From assembly GCA_029260015.1 (NCBI GenBank), contig JAJDEB010000034.1:82031-146030 (forward strand): DNA of 64,000 bases, in the 5' to 3' direction. This DNA is from Phycisphaerae bacterium (GTDB taxonomy: Bacteria > Planctomycetota > Phycisphaerae > UBA1845). The notes under the pieces were generated by a model, which was given only the letters and a program-made list of their open reading frames with translations, did no database searches and was not told the origin of the DNA. The translations under genes were made by a program, and so were the position numbers. Below, piece by piece: positions 9,018-17,825 of this stretch (positions are counted from its first letter, which is position 1; every line of letters begins with the position of its first letter).

Positions 9018-11378
9018 CTAGCTCATGACCACCGCGATGATCGCGGCGAGCACCAGTACGGCTCCGGTTGTTCCAAACAAAACATAGTTGCGAATCTTAC
9101 CGGTCTGCGGTTGGCGAACCATCTCGCCAACACCCTGCGTCGATTCTGCGATCGCATCGACCAGACCATCCACCCCGCCGGTATCCATGATGTTTCCGGA
9201 AAACTCAGCGATGCGAACGGTTCCACGCCCCAACAGATTCGCAATTCCGTCAATGATATAGGTATCCACCGCTCGTGAAACCTGAGCCAAAACCCATTTG
9301 GTTCCGCCGACCAGCACGGTGTCGTAAATATGGTCGAAGAACAGCTTTTCCATCAAACACCAATGGATGAACCGTATGAAGGGCAAGCGCCGGATACGCT
9401 CAGCGAGTTCGAGACCATTGCGATAGATCAGCCAGGCAAGTCCCATTCCGGCCAACCACGCGAAACCGACAATACCGATCAACGCAGCGTGTGGATCTTT
9501 GGCTTTGTCATGCGATAGCCCCAAGAGTTCTTCCTGAGCGCTGCCGGGTACTTCGCCATCGACTGAAACCACCAGCGGTGCCGGTGTTGCATGGACCGCT
9601 GCCTCACCCAGTTGCGGGCGGAACATCATGTAGCTCGAAAGAAATGTTCCAGCGGCAAGTACAATCAGCGGTGCCCACATTAGCGGCGACTCGTGGGCAT
9701 GGTGATACACTTCTTCATCACGCGGTTTGCCCATGAACGTCATCCACCAACACCGCATCATGTAAAACGGAGTGACATAGGCGATGATGATGGGCAACCA
9801 GAACATCCACTTGGGGATTTTGTGTTGTTTTGCAGCGATGCCAGCCAATACGGGATCGTCGTGATGACCGCCTGATGCGCCGTGGGCTGCGGCTTCGTCG
9901 TGCCCCCCACCGGATGCCAGGATGACCTTACCTGAGCGCAGCACATTGTCGTCATTGGCTGGTGCAGCCGAGTGGAGGGCTTCTGCGCCATGTCCGTCGT
10001 CTTTCTCGTGACCGCCAAAGCGATCTTCCCAGTTATAGGTACGTTCATAGGCGACGGCGAGCACTTCGTCTTTGCTGAAATATCCGCCCAAGCCAATGTG
10101 CGCACCGGGAATACCGACGCCTGCGATTGCCAACACACCGATAAAGAACGTCCAGCATGTCACGGGCATCCTCTTGCGAAGTCCGCCCATCCTGCGCATG
10201 TCTTGAACGTGGTGGCAGCCTTCGATGACCTGACCGCTACCAAGGAACATCATCGCCTTGAAGAATGCGTGCGTGATCAGGTGGAACAACGCTGCGGGCC
10301 AAGCGCCGACGCCCATGCCGAAGATCATGTATCCGAGCTGCGAGAGCGTTGAATAGGCCAGTACCTTCTTGATGTCGATCTGCACGATTGCAATCAATGC
10401 GGTGATCGTCAATGTGATGCAACCGATGACCGCAATGAAAAACTGCGCATCGGGCGTGAGCAACCGGAACACACGCGCGACCAGATACACGCCAGCCGCA
10501 ACCATCGTTGCCGCGTGAATTAATGCGCTAACCGGCGTAGGACCGGCCATCGCGTCGGGCAGCCAGACGTGCAGCGGAAACTGGGCACTCTTGCCCATCG
10601 CACCGCAGAACAAGCCGATGCCCATCAACGTTGCAAGCCCCATGCCGGAAATGTGCCAGCCGAGAATATCGATATCGGCTGCGAAGATTCCGGATTGTGT
10701 CGCGTATTGCTGCCTAAAGTTCGTAGCGGCTTGGTCGAGGTCGAATGTCTGTAGAAAAACAAACACGAGCATCAACCCGAGTAGAAAACCAAAGTCGCCC
10801 ACGCGGTTGGTGATGAAGGCCTTCATTGCGGCGTTGGAGGCGAACTTCTTATCAAAGTAGAAACCGATCAGCAGGTAGCTGCACAACCCGACCAGTTCCC
10901 AGAAGATAAACAAAAAGAAGATGCTGCTCGAAATGAGCAAGCCGAGCATCGAGAATTCAAAAAGCGACAGGTAGCAGAAGAAGCGGTGGAATTTGCATTG
11001 GCCGTCAACTTCGTCGGAATGACCGGCCATGTAGCCGATGCTGAATACGAAAATGCACGTCGAAACCAGCGTGACCATGAAGTACATCATTACGGTCAAG
11101 CCGTCGAGTTTGACCTTGAATTGGATCGGCATCTCGTTGCCGAAAAGGTTGAGCACCACCCAGTCGTAACCGGTGGTGGCCATCAGCGCCGCTTTGTCCG
11201 TCGCAGATAGCCAACCCGCCAGCACATAGGTCGCGCAGCCAAGGCTTATAAAAACGCCAAACACCGCCACCCAACCGGACAACGGCTTGCCAATGCGATG
11301 GCCAAAGAATGCCAACACCGCAAACATTGCGAGCGGTGCGACGACTCCGACACAAAGTAATGTTTCGTAAGTACCCAT
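9018..11378 (-). CDS. nuoL: NADH-quinone oxidoreductase subunit L, with His-rich insertion
   Basis: 786 residues from the ATG at 11378 (a TTG at 11393 would add five residues). Largest antiporter-like subunit, carrying the long lateral helix at its C-terminus. Typical motifs: FFLFIFWELVGLCSYLLIGF, KSAQFPLHVWLPDAMAGPT (residues ~225-245) and LAYSTLSQLGYMIFGMG. The protein is longer than the usual ~610-650 residues mainly because of a hydrophilic, His/Asp/Gly-rich loop of ~70 residues (about 9830-10045, with GHEKDDGHGAEALH and GGHHDDP) between membrane helices. Distal membrane-arm subunit; part of the nuo operon. Confidence 0.96.
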   Translation of the reverse strand: MGTYETLLCVGVVAPLAMFAVLAFFGHRIGKPLSGWVAVFGVFISLGCATYVLAGWLSATDKAALMATTGYDWVVLNLFGNEMPIQFKVKLDGLTVMMYFMVTLVSTCIFVFSIGYMAGHSDEVDGQCKFHRFFCYLSLFEFSMLGLLISSSIFFLFIFWELVGLCSYLLIGFYFDKKFASNAAMKAFITNRVGDFGFLLGLMLVFVFLQTFDLDQAATNFRQQYATQSGIFAADIDILGWHISGMGLATLMGIGLFCGAMGKSAQFPLHVWLPDAMAGPTPVSALIHAATMVAAGVYLVARVFRLLTPDAQFFIAVIGCITLTITALIAIVQIDIKKVLAYSTLSQLGYMIFGMGVGAWPAALFHLITHAFFKAMMFLGSGQVIEGCHHVQDMRRMGGLRKRMPVTCWTFFIGVLAIAGVGIPGAHIGLGGYFSKDEVLAVAYERTYNWEDRFGGHEKDDGHGAEALHSAAPANDDNVLRSGKVILASGGGHDEAAAHGASGGHHDDPVLAGIAAKQHKIPKWMFWLPIIIAYVTPFYMMRCWWMTFMGKPRDEEVYHHAHESPLMWAPLIVLAAGTFLSSYMMFRPQLGEAAVHATPAPLVVSVDGEVPGSAQEELLGLSHDKAKDPHAALIGIVGFAWLAGMGLAWLIYRNGLELAERIRRLPFIRFIHWCLMEKLFFDHIYDTVLVGGTKWVLAQVSRAVDTYIIDGIANLLGRGTVRIAEFSGNIMDTGGVDGLVDAIAESTQGVGEMVRQPQTGKIRNYVLFGTTGAVLVLAAIIAVVMS

Positions 11379-11427
11379 GAATTCCAAAGTCAATCGGCGT
11401 TAGGCCGAGTCTATCCGGCCTCAAAGA

Positions 11428-11742
11428 CTATCCGGCTAATGTATCACCGTGATCGACATCAACGGTGTTGAGATTCTTGTAGAAGTTCATGCAAATCGCG
11501 ACGGCCAGCGCTGCTTCTGCCGCGGCGAGAACAATGACGAATAAACTGGTGATCTGACCGTCGATATTGCTCATCCCGTTGTAACGATTGAACGCGACGA
11601 GATTGATGTTGGCACCGTTCAGCACCATTTCGACACCGATCAAGATACCGATCGCGTTGCGTTTCGTGATCATCACAAAGATGCCCATCACGAAGAGCAG
11701 CGTCGCAACCACCAGATAATGTGTCAGGCCAATTTCAAACAT
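11428..11742 (-). CDS. nuoK: NADH-quinone oxidoreductase subunit K
   Basis: 104 residues with three membrane segments. The conserved Glu-containing stretches GILIGVEMVLNGANINLVAF and VIVLAAAEAALAVAICMNFY mark NuoK, whose buried glutamates line the central hydrophilic axis of the proton path. The frame is open further upstream to a TTG at 11763, but the ATG at 11742 gives the normal family length and N-terminus (MFEIGLTHYLVV), so I use it. It lies 30 bases after nuoJ. Confidence 0.95.
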   Translation of the reverse strand: MFEIGLTHYLVVATLLFVMGIFVMITKRNAIGILIGVEMVLNGANINLVAFNRYNGMSNIDGQITSLFVIVLAAAEAALAVAICMNFYKNLNTVDVDHGDTLAG

Positions 11743-11772
11743 GAAACACTCAAATAGAACCAAACGTTTAAC

Positions 11773-12405
11773 TTATTCTTGTCGAGCCATGTATGCCGCA
11801 CCGATCATCACTACAAGCAGCAGCACACTCATCGCCTCAAACGGTACGAGATAATTCGTCAGCAGACCCACACCGAACTGCGTCATCGACGAACCGACCA
11901 CGACGGCATCGGTCTCCAATGGCCACTCTGCGTTGACCACGACAAACAGCAGCAGGCATGCGAACAACGCACAAACGACGCCGGCTGCGATGAGTTCATT
12001 TCGTTTGACGTCGAACTTCGCCCATGGAGACTTGCTCGTGAGCATGACTCCAAAGATCAATAGGATCAATGTTCCGCCGGCATAGACGATCAACTGAATG
12101 ACGCCAATGAAGTTCGCCAGCAATAGGAAGTACATCAATGCTACGGAGGCGAGTGTCCCGAACAGATAGACGGCCATCCGCACAATGTTTTTCGACAGGC
12201 AGATGGCCAAACCGCTTCCCAATACGACGGCAGCACAGACGTAGAACATCAGCGCTTCGAGCAATCCACCATCGGCAGACCTTTGGATGCCCTGCTCCGA
12301 AAGCGTTAGATCGGTGTCAACAGCAAATGCCGGCGCGATCGCAACGAGCATCACGACGATGATCGGGGCAGCCAGCGTTAGAAGTTTCATAAGTCGAAGC
12401 GTCAT
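11773..12405 (-). CDS. nuoJ: NADH-quinone oxidoreductase subunit J with signal-like N-terminal extension
   Basis: 210 residues from ATG 12405. The NuoJ core starts at about residue 50 (LEALMFYVCAAVVLGSGLAI) and includes AVYLFGTLASVALMYFLLLANFIGVIQLIVYAGG, with the pi-bulge helix region typical of the subunit. Unlike most NuoJ proteins, which begin directly at the first membrane helix, this one has an extra N-terminus with a hydrophobic stretch ending APAFAVD that looks like a cleavable signal peptide or an additional helix. An upstream in-frame TTG at 12417 is possible. Operon position between nuoH and nuoK is canonical. Confidence 0.94.
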   Translation of the reverse strand: MTLRLMKLLTLAAPIIVVMLVAIAPAFAVDTDLTLSEQGIQRSADGGLLEALMFYVCAAVVLGSGLAICLSKNIVRMAVYLFGTLASVALMYFLLLANFIGVIQLIVYAGGTLILLIFGVMLTSKSPWAKFDVKRNELIAAGVVCALFACLLLFVVVNAEWPLETDAVVVGSSMTQFGVGLLTNYLVPFEAMSVLLLVVMIGAAYMARQE

Positions 12406-12435
12406 ATTTGCTTTCAACGACGTTTACAAATGCAT

Positions 12436-13998
12436 TTACGAACCGGGCAACTGCTTAACCGCCAGGTATCCCACCATTCGGCGGCCATTGCGATATCCAA
12501 ACGCCGCGACGGAAAGGAACCCAAACGTCACAGCGGCCATCATCAGTCCCAGAACCCAACGGATCACTGTGGAGACCATCGTGCCATCGAGCAGCACCAT
12601 CCAAACCGCATGCCCTACCAACGCGATGCACGCGATCGGGAACATCACCTGCACGCAGGAATAAAGCACCTGATCGATGCGGATTCGCGGAAGCGTCCAG
12701 CGAATCCACAGTTGTATATAAATGAAAATGAAACACTTGAAGATAAACCAGAACGGGCTGCTGAATAGAATACCGTTGAGGAGAACGTTGAATAATGAAT
12801 TTTCTTCAAACGCCCATGTGGCTGGCAGCGGTGTGTGCCACGCGCCCAGGAAAAGCGTCACAGCCAACCCACTCACCACGAACATCGCCGCATATTCCGC
12901 GAAGAAAAACAGCGACCAACGGAACCCGGAGTACTCCGTATGAAAACCGGCAACCAATTCGCTTTCCGATTCCGGAAGGTCGAATGGTGCCCGCTTACAG
13001 TTGGCCAGTGATGCAATGTAGTAAGTGATAAATGCGATGAACGTAAATGGATTATGGAATGCGTTCCAGGTGAACCATCCGCCCGACTGCATGTCGCCAA
13101 TCTGAACCATGTTCAACGTGCCAGCCGTCATGATCGGAACGAGCAGAACCGTGGTCATGGGGATTTCATATGACACCATCTGGCACGCTTCACGCATCGC
13201 CCCATACACGCTCCACTTGTTGTTACTCGCCCAGCCGGCCATGATCACGCCAACCACTTCAACGCCGACCATCGCGACGATGAAAATCAACGCTACATCA
13301 ACGTTGCGGAAGACCCAATATGATCCGAGTGGAAAGCATAAGAACGCAAGAAGCGATGGAACAAATGCAAGATAAGGTGCGATCCTGAACAACATTCCGT
13401 CGGCTTGGGCGGGGACGAGGTCTTCTTTGGCGACGAGCTTGACACCATCGGCAAATGACTGGGCCCAACCATGCCAACCACCAACTCGCATCGGCCCCAT
13501 GCGCGATTGAATTCGACCCGCAACCTTTCGCTCCCACCAGATGGCGTAAACGGGAATCAGATTGAACAGTTGGAAGATCGCCGCCAACCCGACAAGGTCG
13601 CGGAAAAGTTCCATTTGCAGGGGCCAAAGCAGGTATTTGAGGATGCCACCGGCGAAAACCGACTTTGATTCGAGGTATGCGCCAATCTCAGCAACCGTCA
13701 GCGATTGCCCCCAGATGCTGTTGGCTGAGCCGTTCAGATCGCTGACTGCGATCGTTTCAACCCACCCGAATAACTCCCAATGGGCCCAGACCGCCAGTGT
13801 GGAAAACACGATCGCCGCAATCAGGATGGGGCCGGGGAATCGGCTGACGATGGGGGTTGCCACCTTGTACACAAATCGGGCGAGCGCGACGATACCGCGC
13901 GCCGGTCCGCGATGTTCTATCGGTGGACTTTGTTTCCAAGGGACGGAAAACTGCGTCACGTTGACGCTCCCATTACTGATCGGTTGCAACCTACCCAC
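12436..13998 (-). CDS. nuoH: NADH-quinone oxidoreductase subunit H, N-terminally extended
   Basis: 520 residues, against ~325-430 for most NuoH. The core, from about residue 135, has IPVYAIWWERKVAGRIQSRMGPMRVG (quinone-cavity loop), DGVKLVAKEDLVP, and NCKRAPFDLPESESELVAGFHTEYSG, the conserved acidic loop at the junction of peripheral and membrane arms. NuoH forms the quinone chamber with NuoB and NuoD. The ~130-residue N-terminal addition contains at least one extra predicted membrane helix (FPGPILIAAIVFSTLAVWA). GTG start at 13998; an internal GTG near codon 14 is another option. Start uncertain, identity certain. Confidence 0.95.
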   Translation of the reverse strand: MGRLQPISNGSVNVTQFSVPWKQSPPIEHRGPARGIVALARFVYKVATPIVSRFPGPILIAAIVFSTLAVWAHWELFGWVETIAVSDLNGSANSIWGQSLTVAEIGAYLESKSVFAGGILKYLLWPLQMELFRDLVGLAAIFQLFNLIPVYAIWWERKVAGRIQSRMGPMRVGGWHGWAQSFADGVKLVAKEDLVPAQADGMLFRIAPYLAFVPSLLAFLCFPLGSYWVFRNVDVALIFIVAMVGVEVVGVIMAGWASNNKWSVYGAMREACQMVSYEIPMTTVLLVPIMTAGTLNMVQIGDMQSGGWFTWNAFHNPFTFIAFITYYIASLANCKRAPFDLPESESELVAGFHTEYSGFRWSLFFFAEYAAMFVVSGLAVTLFLGAWHTPLPATWAFEENSLFNVLLNGILFSSPFWFIFKCFIFIYIQLWIRWTLPRIRIDQVLYSCVQVMFPIACIALVGHAVWMVLLDGTMVSTVIRWVLGLMMAAVTFGFLSVAAFGYRNGRRMVGYLAVKQLPGS

Positions 13999-14106
13999 AC
14001 AAGAGGGGCGGATTGTACCGATTCGAATTCAACACGCAAAAATAACAATCAGCAATTCAGATCTGACAAGATCGATCGCGCACCCAATGTGCTTAACAAA
14101 ATGCGC

Positions 14107-15309
14107 CTAACGATCGACTTCACCCATCACAACGTCCATGCTACCGATGATCGCTGGAATGTCCGCCAATAGACAATTCTTTCCAGCGTATTCGAGAACA
14201 CAGAGGTTGCAAAAGCTCGGCCCCCTGGCTTTGACCCTGGCCGGGATCGCCGAACCATCACCTTTAACATAGAAACCGAGTTGACCACGCGGGTTCTCAA
14301 TCTCCATGTAAACTTCATCATCGGGCAACTTCACAGTTTTGCACTTCTTATTGCAAATGCCCTCCTTTTCGTCCGCATCCGGCAAATCGCGCAGGCACTG
14401 ACGAATGATTTTCACCGACTCGATCATTTCTTTGACGCGAACGTAGTATCGACTCCAGCAATCGCCGACAACGACACCACGGGGGATTTCAGCTGTTCCA
14501 CCGGGAAGACCGACGGGCACGTCAAAATCAAACCGATCGTAAATTTCGTAGGGTTTCGCTTTGCGCAAGTCGAACTTGACGCCGCTGCCTCGAAGCACCG
14601 GTCCGGTCAAGCCATATCGAATCGCATCCTCGGCAGATATCACGCCGACGTTTCCGGTTCGCTTTACGAAAATATGGTTGTAGCTCAGCAGGTTGTTGTA
14701 GTCGTCAATCTTCGGTTCGAAATAATCGAGAAACTCGCTGCAAACATCGACAAAGTTGTCTGGCAAATCGTCGGTTACTCCGCCGATGGTGATATAGCTA
14801 TACGTCAATCTGGCACCGCACGCCGACTCAAACAAATCGAGCAACATCTCGCGCTCGCGAAAGCAATACAAGAATGGCGTGAACGCACCCATGTCCAATC
14901 CATAGGTGCCGACGGCCACCAGGTGCGAAGCGATTCGGTTCAACTCTGCAAACATCACCCGGATGTACTTGGCACGTTCGGGTACTTCCAAACCGGTGAG
15001 TTTTTCAATCGCAAGGGCGAACGCCTGATTGTTATTCATCCCCGCGAGATAGTCCATCCGGTCGGTATAGGGAACGTACTGATACGGCGCGACGTTCTCC
15101 CCGATCTTCTCGGCACAGCGATGCAGGTAGCCGATGTGCGGAACAGATTGGAGTACCATCTCGCCGTCGGTACGCAGCACAACCCGCAACACGCCATGCG
15201 TCGAGGGATGCTGTGGCCCCATGTTGACGAGCATTTCTTCCGTGCGGACGTCCGCTTGTCTAGGTGCTGATGCATCTGCCGGATTAATTGGTGCGATTGT
15301 GTCGGCCAT
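14107..15309 (-). CDS. nuoD: NADH-quinone oxidoreductase subunit D
   Basis: 400 residues, the 49-kDa subunit, homologous to the large subunit of NiFe hydrogenases. Begins its core with EEMLVNMGPQHPSTHGVLR, whose His belongs to the quinone headgroup site, and ends with SMDVVMGEVDR, the standard NuoD C-terminus. Other conserved pieces: YTDRMDYLAGMNNNQAFALA and LRGSGVKFDLRKAKPYE. It sits at the bottom of the quinone cavity next to cluster N2 of NuoB. Separate from NuoC rather than fused. 30 bases after nuoC. Confidence 0.97.
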   Translation of the reverse strand: MADTIAPINPADASAPRQADVRTEEMLVNMGPQHPSTHGVLRVVLRTDGEMVLQSVPHIGYLHRCAEKIGENVAPYQYVPYTDRMDYLAGMNNNQAFALAIEKLTGLEVPERAKYIRVMFAELNRIASHLVAVGTYGLDMGAFTPFLYCFREREMLLDLFESACGARLTYSYITIGGVTDDLPDNFVDVCSEFLDYFEPKIDDYNNLLSYNHIFVKRTGNVGVISAEDAIRYGLTGPVLRGSGVKFDLRKAKPYEIYDRFDFDVPVGLPGGTAEIPRGVVVGDCWSRYYVRVKEMIESVKIIRQCLRDLPDADEKEGICNKKCKTVKLPDDEVYMEIENPRGQLGFYVKGDGSAIPARVKARGPSFCNLCVLEYAGKNCLLADIPAIIGSMDVVMGEVDR

Positions 15310-15339
15310 TCTTTTATAGCTGCCTATGGACGCTAGTAA

Positions 15340-15873
15340 CTAATGTCGCGGGCTTTTCAGTTCGTGTTCCGTGGTTCCCGGGATTCCTTGGTATTCGAGC
15401 GGGTGGGCGTAGTCTTTGCGAAGCGGATGGCCAACCCAATCGTCGGGGCAAAGGATTCGTTCGAGATTCGGATGGCCCGGGAAATCAATCCCCATCAAAT
15501 CAAACGCCTCACGTTCATGCCAGTCAGCCGCCGCCCACAACTTCGCAACCGATTGGATCTGCGGATTGTTGCGGTCGGTCAATACCCGCACCGCCAACTC
15601 CCGCTCAATCGACATATCGTTGGTGGCAGAAACCGCAGACAATGCGGCGATGTCATACACACAGCCAAGTTTGTCGTCAGCGAGCAAGTCGATCGCCGTG
15701 ATGCAGCGCAGCAGATCAAAACCCATGCGCTTATCGTCGCGAAGAAACGTAGCCACCTCGCCCCACTTGTCGCCATTGACGACGACAAAAGGCCGGCAGC
15801 TATCGACGGCGGTCTCTTCGATCGCGTCACCGAACTGACTTTTGAGAACTTGGCAGATTTCTTCAAATGACAT
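15340..15873 (-). CDS. nuoC: NADH-quinone oxidoreductase subunit C
   Basis: 177 residues, the 30-kDa subunit of the peripheral arm. The family signature is clear in the second half: VAKLWAAADWHEREAFDLMGIDFPGHPNLERILCPDDWVGHPLRKDY, of which WHEREAFDLMGI and HPLRKDYAHP are the most conserved parts. The first ~100 residues form the variable alpha/beta domain (CITAIDLLADD). It binds NuoD and has no cofactor. ATG start 32 bases after the nuoB stop. Confidence 0.96.
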   Translation of the reverse strand: MSFEEICQVLKSQFGDAIEETAVDSCRPFVVVNGDKWGEVATFLRDDKRMGFDLLRCITAIDLLADDKLGCVYDIAALSAVSATNDMSIERELAVRVLTDRNNPQIQSVAKLWAAADWHEREAFDLMGIDFPGHPNLERILCPDDWVGHPLRKDYAHPLEYQGIPGTTEHELKSPRH

Positions 15874-15904
15874 TAAGTGTCACTCTTTTTTGCAAAACCA
15901 AATA

Positions 15905-16429
15905 CTAAACGTTAGCCAATTGCTGCTGGTTGCTCTGGGCCACGCGGTCGATGGCCCGGGACTCGTGGCGAATTTTATCCTGCAATCGCATGAGGCCTTC
16001 TAGCAGCGCCTCGGGCCTGGGCGGGCAACCGGGAATATAGATGTCTACCGGAACCACCAAATCGACGCCTTTGACCACATGGTAACCGTGCTTGAAATAC
16101 GGTCCGCCACCAATCGTACATGCCCCCATCGCCATCACATATTTCGGATCAGGCATCTGGTTGTAAAGTCGCTTGAGGCGACTGGCCATCTTGTAGGTGA
16201 CGGTGCCCGCGACGATCATTAGATCGCTTTGACGCGGGGTCGCGCGAAACGCCCCGGCACCGAATCGGTCAATATCGAATCGGGATGCGCCGACGGCCAT
16301 CATTTCAATGGCGCAGCACGCCAGCCCGAACGTCATTGGCCAAACACTGCTGGCACGCGCCCAATTCAGCGCCCAGTCGAGCGACGTCATCATCAGGCCT
16401 TCTTCAAATCGGTTTTCGATCCAACTCAT
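15905..16429 (-). CDS. nuoB: NADH-quinone oxidoreductase subunit B
   Basis: 174 residues from the ATG at 16429, which overlaps the nuoA stop as ATGA; that coupling decides the start over the longer open frame reaching 16468. It carries the four cysteine ligands of cluster N2, the electron donor to quinone: the tandem pair in [12 protein letters not shown], one in [13 protein letters not shown], and one in [15 protein letters not shown]. The middle Cys motif reads GACTIGGG instead of the more usual GAC(A/S)xSGG. A Gln/Asn-rich C-terminal tail follows. Confidence 0.97.
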   Translation of the reverse strand: MSWIENRFEEGLMMTSLDWALNWARASSVWPMTFGLACCAIEMMAVGASRFDIDRFGAGAFRATPRQSDLMIVAGTVTYKMASRLKRLYNQMPDPKYVMAMGACTIGGGPYFKHGYHVVKGVDLVVPVDIYIPGCPPRPEALLEGLMRLQDKIRHESRAIDRVAQSNQQQLANV

Positions 16430-16950
16430 GAGAGCGACTCCGATACAGCAGCCGGTGCAGTCTTCCACTCCGGTTCCTTCTGACCTTCATCCGAACGGAC
16501 CCAGTCGAGATACCCAAATCGCCATTCGTAGAGGAACCCAACTAAAATCGGCACGAGGAAAAACAGCATGCCGAACAACGCGAGCGATCCGTTTCCGGCA
16601 TCTCTGAACTGACGGAACACCACTGCCCACGGCCAAAGCATGGCGATTTCAACGTCGAATACAATGAAGAACAACGCGACGATATAGAAACGAAGGTCGA
16701 ACTGCACCCAGCTTTCACCGATCGCAGGTTCACCGCATTCGTAAGTGGAGGCCTTTTCGGGGTGTGGCAACTTCGGACGGATTAAGCTGCCCGCAAACAG
16801 CGCCGCGACAATGAAGACAATGCCCGTCACCGTAAAGAGCATGATGCCGAAGACAAGTTCGACATTGGTATCGCCAGGATCAATCGTTGTGTTTGCGGCC
16901 GCACTCGCAGCGATGGAGTTTATTGTCTGAATCAGGGGGCTAATGCACAT
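16426..16950 (-). CDS. nuoA: NADH-quinone oxidoreductase subunit A
   Basis: 174 residues with three membrane helices. The conserved loop [26 protein letters not shown] segment (here [20 protein letters not shown]) and helix [16 protein letters not shown] identify NuoA, which contacts NuoH and the quinone entry region. It is longer than the usual ~120-145 residues by an N-terminal ~30-residue extension and a C-terminal hydrophilic tail. ATG overlaps the nuoI stop codon by one base (TAATG), so the two are coupled. Confidence 0.96.
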   Translation of the reverse strand: MCISPLIQTINSIAASAAANTTIDPGDTNVELVFGIMLFTVTGIVFIVAALFAGSLIRPKLPHPEKASTYECGEPAIGESWVQFDLRFYIVALFFIVFDVEIAMLWPWAVVFRQFRDAGNGSLALFGMLFFLVPILVGFLYEWRFGYLDWVRSDEGQKEPEWKTAPAAVSESLS

Positions 16951-17615
16951 TAGGAATCAGAGCCCTCCTCATTTGCGTCAGCCTTGGGCGGTTCTTCCTT
17001 CTTGGGTGCGTCGGACTTTGCCGGTGGCTTTGCTTTGGGTGGAGGCTTCTGCTCGGTTAGCGCTTCGACCATGACCTGATGACGCCCGCCGGCTTTGTCG
17101 ACCCATTCCTGCTTGCGGTCCTGAGCCCATGCGGGAAGCTTGTCTTTCTGCATCCACAAGGGACGCGGGGTCTGCAAGCCCTCCTTCGCCAGATCGGTAA
17201 ACTCAACAACCATCGACTTGCGATCGTATCCCGACATGTCATGGACATTGCCCATGTGAATGCAGTCCGTCGGACATGGCGGGACGCACAATGCACAGAA
17301 CATGCATTTGGAATAATCGATGGCGTAGCGGGTCATCGCCCCACCTTTAGCCACCCCGGTCTCCTTGTCGATCTTGCGCGGGCCGGTTTTTTCGATATAG
17401 ATGCAGTCCACCGGACAGGCCTTTGCACACATGTCGCAGGCGATGCACTTTTCGATTTCAAACCAGTGAAAACCGCGGTACCGCTGCTGAAGTGCTGGTG
17501 CTACGTCGGGGTATTGCAACGTGATCGTCTTGGCGAAGCAGTAGCGGATGGTGATCCGCATACCGATCAATATGGTCCGCAGCGATGAATAGATGTTATG
17601 AAAATAGTCGCGCAT
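16950..17615 (-). CDS. nuoI: NADH-quinone oxidoreductase subunit I (2x[4Fe-4S]), first gene of the nuo operon
   Basis: 221 residues. Two ferredoxin-type motifs, CIACDMCAKACPVDC and CMFCALCVPPCPTDC, hold clusters N6a and N6b that pass electrons to NuoB. The N-terminal amphipathic segment (YSSLRTILIGMRITIRYCF) anchors the subunit at the membrane arm. The C-terminal ~35 residues are a Lys/Pro/Glu-rich tail (PPPKAKPPAKSDAPKKEEPP) not usual for NuoI. It is the first gene of the operon, an unusual place, since nuoI generally follows nuoH. The 210 bases upstream, up to the thiolase gene, should contain the operon promoter; no clear hexamers were identified. Confidence 0.96.
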   Translation of the reverse strand: MRDYFHNIYSSLRTILIGMRITIRYCFAKTITLQYPDVAPALQQRYRGFHWFEIEKCIACDMCAKACPVDCIYIEKTGPRKIDKETGVAKGGAMTRYAIDYSKCMFCALCVPPCPTDCIHMGNVHDMSGYDRKSMVVEFTDLAKEGLQTPRPLWMQKDKLPAWAQDRKQEWVDKAGGRHQVMVEALTEQKPPPKAKPPAKSDAPKKEEPPKADANEEGSDS

Positions 17616-17825
17616 GGCTCCCGTTTCGCCTTTCGGTGATGCCTGGTTGCCTAACCATTTGCAATCAATACGGCTCTGGCGTCACCGTGGGCTGGGATTC
17701 TAGGCATCCCGCGAATAAGTCGCAACCGTTTATCCTCAGAAACACTCGGCATTTACGAACATTTTTGTCCAACGCAAACCGATTGAAATCTGCGCCTGTG
17801 AAATACTGAGCAAATGATTCTTGCG

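Noticed and set aside
14281..15270. Plus-strand open frame of 329 codons
   Set aside because: Antisense to nuoD, which has all family motifs; long only because of the codon pattern of the gene.
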